12,270 nt of DNA from assembly GCA_003477185.1 (NCBI GenBank), contig DMTJ01000029.1, positions 1-12,270 on the forward strand. Direction: 5' to 3'. The translations under genes and the position numbers were made by a program. How positions within the stretch are numbered: the first letter of the stretch is position 1; every line of letters starts with the position of its first letter. This stretch comes from Lentisphaeria bacterium. Its GTDB lineage: Bacteria; Verrucomicrobiota; Lentisphaeria; JABSQK01; UBA12247. Below are positions 6,767-12,270 of the stretch, piece by piece. The notes below the pieces were generated by a model. It was not told where the DNA came from. It saw only the letters and a list, made by a program, of their open reading frames with translations, and did no database searches.

Positions 6767-7713
6767 GCCAGTTGCTCGCCATTCTCGGGCCGACCGCGAG
6801 TGGAAAATCCGCCTTGGCCTTGGAGCTGGCCCGACGCCTGAACGGCGAGATCATCTCCTGCGACTCCATGGCGGTATATCGCGACCTCGACATCGGCACG
6901 GCCAAACCCAGCCCGACTGAGCGAGCGGAAATCCCTCATCATTGCCTGGACCTCGTCGATATCACCGAGCGCTACGACGTTCAACGTTTCCAGGACGATG
7001 CGGAGTCCGCAATCTGCGGAGTTCGCAAACGAGGTCGCGTGCCCATTCTCTGTGGCGGTACCGGCCTGTACGCGAGAGCTGTGCTTTACGGATTCTCCTT
7101 TCGTCCCTCCGATCCCGAGATTCAGCGGCAGGTCCGAGACCAGTACGAAATGCAAGGCCCCGAAAACCTGCTGCGCGAGCTAGAAGCGGCAGATCCCGAG
7201 CGCGCCGCTGCCTGTCGGGACAACCACAGGCACCTACAACGCACTGTCGAGGTCCTGCGCATCACCGGCTCTGTTCCCCAGCCGGAACCAGACCGGGCGC
7301 CGAGAGCGGATGCCACTCAATTCATTCTTATTCCCACCCCGGAATACTCTGATCTCCGGATCCGCCAGCGAGTACACGCGATGCTGGATGCGGGCTGGAT
7401 AGAGGAAGCCCAGGGGCTAATCCAGGCTGGCCTTCTCACCTCCCCCACCGCTCGCCAAGCCTTGGGCTACCCGCTAATTGGCAACTATCTTGCCGGCTCG
7501 ATCTCCAGCATGTCCGAGCTCAGCGAAAAACTGACCATTGCCACCCGGCGTTATGCGAAACGTCAGCGCACCTGGTTTCGCCACCAGCATCCAGGCGCTG
7601 AGATTCTTGAGTTCAATGAGCCAGTCAGCCTCGCTGTGAGATTACAGTCGATTGCTGACCGGATTGCATCTCTTCAGCCGGCTTGCTGCCCGCCAAGCGC
7701 TGGTCCACAATAA
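6763..7713 (+). CDS. miaA: tRNA dimethylallyltransferase
   Basis: MiaA transfers a dimethylallyl group from DMAPP to N6 of adenine 37 in tRNAs reading UNN codons, the first step of ms2i6A formation. The 316-residue product is a normal family length. Visible motifs are the P-loop GPTASGKS (9-16), DSMAVYRDLDIGTAKP (34-49) with the catalytic-site Asp, GGTGLY (98-103), RQALGYPL (231-238) and ATRRYAKRQRTWFR (260-273). The ATG overlaps the lspA stop as ATGA, indicating translational coupling; the open frame upstream of it (from 6688) lies within lspA and is not family-like. It is convergent with the decayed dehydratase gene, with 25 bases between them. Confidence 0.95.
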   Translation: MSQLLAILGPTASGKSALALELARRLNGEIISCDSMAVYRDLDIGTAKPSPTERAEIPHHCLDLVDITERYDVQRFQDDAESAICGVRKRGRVPILCGGTGLYARAVLYGFSFRPSDPEIQRQVRDQYEMQGPENLLRELEAADPERAAACRDNHRHLQRTVEVLRITGSVPQPEPDRAPRADATQFILIPTPEYSDLRIRQRVHAMLDAGWIEEAQGLIQAGLLTSPTARQALGYPLIGNYLAGSISSMSELSEKLTIATRRYAKRQRTWFRHQHPGAEILEFNEPVSLAVRLQSIADRIASLQPACCPPSAGPQ

Positions 7714-7738
7714 GCTCACGCATCTGAATGCGCCAGAT

Positions 7739-8879
7739 CTAGCGCGCACAATGCTGCACCACATCCTCAGTGGGACTGATCAACTCCTCGTGCTCCTTCT
7801 CACCGGGCCGCAGTCAGGTATATGTGATCGGGCTGTCCACATCGGGGATCAACCCGGACAATTCGATCAGCCGTCGTGCCAGATCATCGATCCGGACCGG
7901 CTGGCCTATTTCCAGGACCATCACATCGCGGTCGGCACCGAGCACACCAGCCTGCGATACGAGATCGACCGCCTCCGAAACCGTCATAAAGTAGCGCGTG
8001 GGCTCCCTCGTCTTGACCGTAACCGAGCCTCGCTCCTGAACTGCCGAGCACATTACCAAACCGAACAGAGACAAAGCTAGGGCCCTCCGTTGGCAGATGG
8101 GCGAGGATCTGCTCTGCCAGTCGATTAGTCGCTCCCATCATGCTCGTAGGTCGAACCGCCTTATCCAAAGAGATCATGACCATACCATTCAACCCGCAAC
8201 GTATTGCTGACTCCGCAACCGTTAGCGTGCCCAGCACATTCGTGCGAAACGCAGCAACCACGTTATTCTCCATCAGCGGAACGTGTTTGTAGGCGGCAGC
8301 ATGGTAGCCAACATCAATCCGATGGAACGTCATGAGACGTTCAATCTCATCGCCAAACCGTATGTCTGCAGCCGCCGTGCGTAGCTCACTTGCCTCGCCC
8401 AGTTCCGTCAACAGCGTAAACAGGCAAGGCTCACAATTATCAACCGCCACCACCAGCCTTGGCTCATAGCGCAAGACTTGCCGCACCAGTTCGCTGCCGA
8501 TGGTCTCGCCTGCCGAAGCCCGTTCGATCGCGCTCGTCTCTCGGATAAAACGCAGGCCACCCCGACCACCGACACAGTAGAACAGGCAGAGCAGCAGATC
8601 AATCGCAAACACCACGGTGGATAACACGACCGCGACGCTAATGGGGACCGCGTCACCAAAGTCCAGATAACGCCAGATGCCACGGTAAAGGCCAAAACCG
8701 TAAAATGCGACCATCCGGATGCCAAACACGAGGGGAAGCATCGCCCAGAACATTCCCATATACTCAGCGTGGACCTACCCTTCGAAGCGCAACCAGCAAG
8801 CGAGGTAGAGACACAGAATCGTTCCGACGGCGTGCCATCCGAACACAGGGGCTAGCCGCAGAGCTGGTCGCGCCAGCAA
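7739..8879 (-). pseudogene. Decayed CapD/WbpM-type nucleotide-sugar 4,6-dehydratase
   Basis: The membrane-anchored dehydratase family is normally about 600-640 residues; here about 1.1 kb remains. Reading from 8879: an N-terminal helix ending WLRFEG, a TAG (8775-8777), then continuation in the same frame through FGLYRGIWRY, a typical family segment. Near 8515-8540 the sequence jumps from GLRFIRE into TIGSELVRQV, losing the first Rossmann domain and part of the NAD-binding TGAGGSIGSE motif. YHAAAYKHVPLME (8303-8265) is well preserved, but MGATKR reads MGATNR, so the catalytic Lys is Asn (8124-8126). Near 8031, after FGNVLGSSG, about 30 bases are missing and the frame shifts; it resumes as TRYFMTVSEAV and PVRIDDLARRLIELSG. 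A TGA at 7814-7816 replaces a Gly codon, and LRPGEKEHEELI follows in frame to the original-looking stop at 7739-7741. It was presumably a surface-polysaccharide enzyme. Confidence 0.88.
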
Positions 8880-9029
8880 CTACCGGCTAAAAGATTCACT
8901 GGAAATAGTGCGCGAGATTACGGCTTTGGCAGTGAAGTTGACAAAACAGTCCAGCATCCAACCCAATCAGGACCGGCCGTCCAACAAGCCCCCAGCCTCC
9001 TCCCAACTGGCCAGCATACGGCGAAGACA

Positions 9030-9971
9030 TTATCCGCCAGTATCGTCGCTGCTCGCCGCAGTTGTCCCTGCGGCTGCCTTTTGCAGAATCCCCGACGACC
9101 AGCCATCTAGCTGCATCCGCTCCAACACCATGAGACCGTGTGAACAGTAAGCACCGGTCACAGCGGCAAACTGATCGTCGAGCAAGCCCGAAAGCACCAG
9201 AAGGCCGGCCGCCGGCATTGAGCCCGCAATTAGCGGAGCCATCGCTTCGAGTGGCTTGGCCAGAATGTTGGCCATGCAGAGATCTCTCGCCGGCAGCTGC
9301 TCGGCTTCCAACAAGTCTACGCACTCCGCGGTGATCCGCTCACATACGCCATTGGTCTGTGCGTTCTCCCGGGCACAGTCCACAGCGTGTGCGTCGTGGT
9401 CTAGCGCCAAAATCTCACGGTAGCCCAGCTTAGCGGCAGCGATGGAGAGAATGCCCGACCCTGCGCCGCAGTCCAGCAGGCTCAACCCCGGCCGCTCACG
9501 CGCCAGACGGTCCAGAATAGTCAGGCACATGTGCGTGGTTGGGTGGTGACCAGTGCCAAAGCTCATCCCGGGATCCAAAATAATCGTACATTCCACGTCT
9601 TCCGAAGGCTCGATCCAAGGCGGCACCACAAGCACACGATCCGTGACATGAATCGGCGGGAAGTTTTCTTTCCAGCTTTCGGCCCAATCCACAGGCGGAA
9701 CATATTCAGGGGCGCTAATCTCATAACCGTCGGTGCCCAGCCCATCGCTGCCAGCCAACAGTGCAGTGACCTGCTCGTGCAACGCCGCCCCCCGTGCTTC
9801 GTCGTCCGCGTAAAGGGACAGGACTGCGCACCGCGTGTCTACGTCGGTTACCTGAACTGGTGCGAGGTCCGCAGTACAAAGCACGCGCGAAATAAACGCC
9901 GCCGTCCAGTCGTTTGCCGAGATCGTAACCCGGTAAAGCGACTCACTCGGGTTCGAGTCTTTATGCGAGAT
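9030..9971 (-). CDS. prmA: Ribosomal protein L11 methyltransferase, apparent ATC start
   Basis: PrmA is the cytosolic SAM-dependent enzyme that trimethylates ribosomal protein L11. Counting from the ATC at 9971, motifs are DPGMSFGTGHHPTTH (133-147), the SAM-binding loop DCGAGSGILSIAAAKLG (167-183), ALDHDAHAV (189-197) and ANILAKPL (234-241). The C-terminus ends in a non-conserved A/T/S/D-rich tail after WSSGILQK. The first ATG/GTG/TTG in frame is GTG at 9884, but the 29 codons before it read as a normal PrmA N-terminus (SLYRVTISANDW). Those codons contain no standard start; the frame begins sensibly at ATC (9971-9969), two bases after the upstream stop and six bases after GAGGA. The start is either a rare ATC, a mutated ATG, or a sequencing error; translation from GTG would lose the first strand and helix of the substrate-binding domain. 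It is the last gene of the M48 operon. The call is firm, the start is not. Confidence 0.9.
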   Translation of the reverse strand: MSHKDSNPSESLYRVTISANDWTAAFISRVLCTADLAPVQVTDVDTRCAVLSLYADDEARGAALHEQVTALLAGSDGLGTDGYEISAPEYVPPVDWAESWKENFPPIHVTDRVLVVPPWIEPSEDVECTIILDPGMSFGTGHHPTTHMCLTILDRLARERPGLSLLDCGAGSGILSIAAAKLGYREILALDHDAHAVDCARENAQTNGVCERITAECVDLLEAEQLPARDLCMANILAKPLEAMAPLIAGSMPAAGLLVLSGLLDDQFAAVTGAYCSHGLMVLERMQLDGWSSGILQKAAAGTTAASSDDTGG

Positions 9972-9973
9972 TT

Positions 9974-10798
9974 CTAGTCCTCGTACAAAGGCTTTTCTTC
10001 AACCTTGATCTCGGAAAGCAACCGCGGGTACTTCTCGGCCAGTGCCCGCACATTCTCCGAGGTCACGATCAAGTAACGCTCTGCGAACGCGGCGTCAAAA
10101 CTCTCCGGAATGGGGGCCTTGAGCTGATACCTAAAATCAGGATTGTAGCACAATACGGAATCGAGCCGGTCTGCAGCAAGCAGATTGCTCAGCTCATACA
10201 CAGCACTAAACGTGAGGCACAGCTTGGGCCCAACAGAAGCCACATCTTGGATAAAATACTCCATGTTCGCGATATCAATCGGAACCGGGACGAAGGAAAC
10301 AATCACGTCCGTCTCGAAGTTATCCTGCACCTTCTTATCGAACTCCTCGCCGGTGATCATCATCTCCTCGAACGGGATCATATCCAACTCGTCCTCGCTG
10401 ACCGGAAGCTCAAAATAGATGACATCCTTCAGCGTCGCGTCCAGGCCCAGCCCATCTTTGAGGGCGGTGAGCATGATGGTCTGGCGATCCTTGTTGTACT
10501 CCATCTCCGGATACGCGAACACGGTGACGTTCTTGCCTGGATACTTCTTGGCCAGGTACTGCCCAGTCCGCAGATAGGCAGCATGCAGATAGAACGATTC
10601 CTTGTTTTTCAAATCCTCTCGCTCGTTACTGTCCTTGGTCTGAAATCGCACCACAGACGACAGCGCTAGCCCCAAGGAGAGTAGTCCGAATATGGCCGCC
10701 ACAGGACGGCCCCAGGCAGCTCGAGAACTGGTGCTTTTTGAACGTGCCCACAACATGATGCCTAGGCACACGATCATTCCTACTTGACTCAAATCCAT
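9974..10798 (-). CDS. Unrecognised membrane-anchored protein with a soluble alpha/beta domain
   Basis: I do not recognise this 274-residue protein. Two hydrophobic stretches (about 5-17 and 31-50) surround a basic loop (ARSKSTSSR), which suggests a helical hairpin with the remainder outside the cytoplasm. Residues about 65-265 alternate strands and helices: NVTVFAYPE (90-98), DVIYFELPV (125-133), TDVIVSFVPVPI (163-174), PKLCLTFSAVYEL (191-203) and RYLIVTSENV (241-250). The pattern resembles periplasmic-binding-protein or Rossmann-type folds, but no motif names a family. The ATG at 10798 has GAGGA seven bases upstream; the frame continues to an ATG at 10876 that would overlap the neighbouring gene by 37 bases and lacks comparable support. 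prmA begins two bases after its stop, and the two-TM protein ends 41 bases before its start, so it lies in one operon with them and the M48 protease. Confidence 0.75.
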   Translation of the reverse strand: MDLSQVGMIVCLGIMLWARSKSTSSRAAWGRPVAAIFGLLSLGLALSSVVRFQTKDSNEREDLKNKESFYLHAAYLRTGQYLAKKYPGKNVTVFAYPEMEYNKDRQTIMLTALKDGLGLDATLKDVIYFELPVSEDELDMIPFEEMMITGEEFDKKVQDNFETDVIVSFVPVPIDIANMEYFIQDVASVGPKLCLTFSAVYELSNLLAADRLDSVLCYNPDFRYQLKAPIPESFDAAFAERYLIVTSENVRALAEKYPRLLSEIKVEEKPLYED

Positions 10799-10839
10799 TT
10801 TTCCTTCCTCATCTTGTTCGCTTGTATCAGTACTCGGAC

Positions 10840-11127
10840 CTATCTGCTCTTCCTGCTGCGTGCAATCAGATAGCACAGTATCATTGCGCCCACTATCTTC
10901 ACTGCAACGAAAATCGCGTCGTTAGAATTCCAGCTAATCTCGACGCTCTCGTCAGCGCCACGGTAAAGTAGCGGTGCGAGATAATCGACAACGAAGATCA
11001 CTATCGCCCAGAACCCAAAGGTAGCCGCGATGCAAGAAATGATGGTCAGGACGCTCCTGTTTCCCCAATCATTAATCTTCTCTGCAGGGCAACGCTCGAA
11101 TGCCGGGCCAATGCTTCGTCGTTTCAT
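10840..11127 (-). CDS. Small two-helix membrane protein of unknown function
   Basis: The 95-residue protein has a basic N-terminus, one hydrophobic helix (about 25-47, rich in I, A, F and V), a short loop with acidic residues (DESVEISWNSND, 59-70), a second helix (about 71-88) and a basic end (ARSRKSR). The positive ends favour both termini in the cytoplasm with the loop outside. The ATG (11127-11125) shares a base with the stop of the M48 gene (TAATG), so it is probably made by translational coupling; its own Shine-Dalgarno is weak. The next gene also has paired N-terminal helices, so the two may act at the same membrane, but no function can be read from sequence. Confidence 0.7.
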   Translation of the reverse strand: MKRRSIGPAFERCPAEKINDWGNRSVLTIISCIAATFGFWAIVIFVVDYLAPLLYRGADESVEISWNSNDAIFVAVKIVGAMILCYLIARSRKSR

Positions 11128-11960
11128 TATTCGGTGCTCTCAGCTTCTGTGTAATAACGGCGAACCTTTGGCAGCATCGCTCGGATTTCCTCGATCCGTC
11201 GGTCATTAGACGGGTGCGTCGAAAGAAATTCAGGAGGCTGTTTGCCGTTCGCGTTCTCCTTCATTCGTTGCCAAAACGATACCGCCGCTTCTGGGTTGTA
11301 GCCAGCACGCGCCATCAACATCAAGCCGATTTGGTCCGCTTCGCTCTCCTGAAGCCTGCTGAATGGCAGCAATACCCCAACCTGGGTTCCCAGGCCAATC
11401 GCAGTCGCGAACAGCTGCTGAGTCTTCGGGTCCCTCTCCTTGAGTACTTCATTCGCGGCCGCCGTCCCGAACTGCGCCAGCAAGCCCTGACTGAATCGTT
11501 CGTTGCCGTGCTCAGCCATGGCATGAGCGATCTCATGCCCCATCACGGTCGCGACGCCAGCGTCTGACTGACAGATGGGAAGAATTCCGGTGTAAAACGC
11601 AATTTTCCCTCCCGGCATGCACCACGCATTTACCTGCTCGCCGTCGATCAGGGCGAACTCCCACTTGAAGTTCTGCGGGATCTTTTCCTCCCGGTAATAC
11701 TCTTCGACCGCATCCGTGATGCGGTGCCCCACCCGTTGGACCTGCTGCAGTTGCGAGCCGCTCTTTACCAGCTTGGCAGTCTCCAGCACCTCCTGGTATT
11801 GCACCGCGCTCAGTGAGACCATTTGCTGCGAAGAGACCAGACGTAATTGGCGACGATTCGTCATCGGTACTGTGGCGCAACCGGTGGCGAGGGCCGCCAG
11901 CAAGAGGAAGGTAAGTGCTCTTTTCAAGGGAAGGACCGTGAGAGTGCAGAGTGAAGCCAT
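11127..11960 (-). CDS. M48-family zinc metalloprotease lipoprotein (BepA/LoiP/Oma1-like)
   Basis: Counting from the ATG at 11960 (277 residues), a signal peptide ends in the lipobox L-A-T-G-C with Cys28 as the lipid site. The catalytic motif is HEIAH (H142, E143, H146), preceded by NAWCMPGGKIAFYTG (111-125), a hallmark of M48C proteases. ESEAD (205-209) supplies the third zinc ligand, E205, and LSTHPSNDRRIEEI (247-260) is the usual C-terminal His motif. All catalytic residues are present, so it should be active. Relatives such as E. coli BepA and LoiP are periplasmic quality-control proteases. The open frame begins at a TTG at 12008, but ATG 11960 better fits a signal peptide; neither has a Shine-Dalgarno, and TTG at 11927 just before the hydrophobic core is another option. 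It heads a minus-strand operon with two unrecognised membrane proteins and prmA. Confidence 0.92.
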   Translation of the reverse strand: MASLCTLTVLPLKRALTFLLLAALATGCATVPMTNRRQLRLVSSQQMVSLSAVQYQEVLETAKLVKSGSQLQQVQRVGHRITDAVEEYYREEKIPQNFKWEFALIDGEQVNAWCMPGGKIAFYTGILPICQSDAGVATVMGHEIAHAMAEHGNERFSQGLLAQFGTAAANEVLKERDPKTQQLFATAIGLGTQVGVLLPFSRLQESEADQIGLMLMARAGYNPEAAVSFWQRMKENANGKQPPEFLSTHPSNDRRIEEIRAMLPKVRRYYTEAESTE

Positions 11961-11966
11961 ATTTGT

Positions 11967-11994
11967 ATCGTACCAAAGCTTTCCCCGCTTGCAA
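11967..11994 (-). promoter_or_regulatory. Candidate promoter of the M48 operon (would be leaderless)
   Basis: On the minus strand TTGCAA (11989-11994) and TACGAT (11967-11972) are 16 bases apart, each matching consensus at four positions. The -10 ends six bases before the ATG at 11960, the same geometry as at the TMTC-like gene. Prediction by eye; a start farther downstream would give it a leader. Confidence 0.33.
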
Positions 11995-12065
11995 TTAAAC
12001 CTGTGCAATTTGCCCGCACTTCTATGGCCTTCTGGGCAGGGCGAGGCTGCCTAGACCTAGCCTTC

Positions 12066-12270
12066 TTATTCTTTGGTTTCGAAGATAAAGGCCACCGGCG
12101 TCGCCTCTGCGACCTCATGACACAGCCGATTCACCACCCCAACCGATGTTCCGGAGTTCGCAAAAACAAAGACATTGCTGGTCCACCACCGATCGCGACG
12201 TTTCAGACATTCTGTCAGACCAGCCTCTCCTTCGAACTGCCACGAAATAAGCGCCTGTCTGCGCCCTGCG
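12066..12270 (-). CDS. C-terminal part of an unrecognised protein, cut by the window edge
   Basis: An open frame runs from the right edge to TAA (12066-12068), giving about 68 C-terminal residues. The visible part is protein-like: GEAGLTECLKRRDRWW, then a hydrophobic strand NVFVFANSGTSVGVV, a helix around NRLCHEVAEA and a final strand TPVAFIFE. Frame and composition support a real gene whose start is outside the window. I do not recognise the family. It lies 105 bases upstream of the M48 ATG on the same strand; the M48 operon appears to have its own promoter. Confidence 0.6.
   Translation of the reverse strand, partial: AGRRQALISWQFEGEAGLTECLKRRDRWWTSNVFVFANSGTSVGVVNRLCHEVAEATPVAFIFETKE

Noticed and set aside
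7719..7732. Small hairpin (5-bp stem, 4-base loop) between miaA and the pseudogene
   Set aside because: Short stem and no U-tract on either strand; too weak to call a terminator, although the position between convergent genes is suggestive.
7814..7816. In-frame TGA read as recoding (selenocysteine or alternative code)
   Set aside because: It replaces an expected Gly, the gene also has a TAG, deletions and a lost catalytic Lys, and TGA is a normal stop in the dksA-like gene and lspA nearby.
8896..9029. Possible extra protein remnant downstream of prmA (a frame with hydrophobic residues ending in a stop at 8896)
   Set aside because: The frame is mostly a shadow of prmA, and the remaining stretch has no conserved motif; the true N-terminus of the decayed dehydratase is better explained from 8879.
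12009..12065. GC-rich inverted repeats upstream of the M48 gene as a terminator of the edge gene
   Set aside because: Stems are about five base pairs with no T-run; alternatives overlap and none stands out.

Overview
The window reads like a piece of chromosome from a moderately GC-rich, Gram-negative bacterium. The gene content (a BatA-type N-terminal-domain membrane protein, a short DksA/TraR C4 zinc-finger protein directly followed by lspA and miaA, a bacterial TMTC-like TPR membrane protein, lipoproteins with clear lipoboxes) points to the PVC group, such as Kiritimatiellota, Verrucomicrobiota or Lentisphaerota. That placement is inference from gene types, not a measured phylogeny. I see no CRISPR array, prophage, insertion sequence or RNA gene.

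Layout. Bases 2-1999 (+) encode a 665-residue BatA/von Willebrand-type membrane protein. It faces a minus-strand gene of unknown function (2044-2721) with a proline-rich linker and a small helical C-terminal domain. A perfect hairpin at 2850-2879 overlaps the stop codon of a minus-strand lipoprotein with an NTF2-like look (2875-3576). Upstream of that lies a 639-residue TMTC-like membrane protein with six C-terminal TPRs (3672-5591, minus). A divergent promoter region (5592-5805) separates it from a plus-strand operon: DksA/TraR family protein (5806), lspA (6179, TTG start inside the dksA-like stop region) and miaA (6763, ATGA overlap). This is a compact housekeeping operon for transcription control, lipoprotein maturation and tRNA modification.

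The right part is entirely minus strand. A decayed CapD/WbpM-type nucleotide-sugar dehydratase gene (7739-8879) carries two nonsense codons, one frameshifting deletion, at least one large internal deletion and a lost catalytic lysine. Upstream of it is a four-gene run, read from right to left: an M48 metalloprotease lipoprotein (11960-11127), a two-TM small protein (11127-10840, TAATG overlap), an unrecognised membrane-anchored soluble-domain protein (10798-9974), and prmA (to 9030). prmA has no ATG/GTG/TTG at its homology-supported N-terminus; instead an ATC sits 6 nt behind a good GAGGA Shine-Dalgarno. A partial gene of unknown function occupies the right edge (12066-12270).

Points most worth attention: the ATC start of prmA, the pseudogene, the M48-linked pair of unrecognised membrane proteins, and two genes (TMTC-like and M48) whose best promoter matches would give leaderless mRNAs. 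I found no clear evidence of a wholly new multi-gene system; the nearest candidate is the protease/membrane-protein operon.
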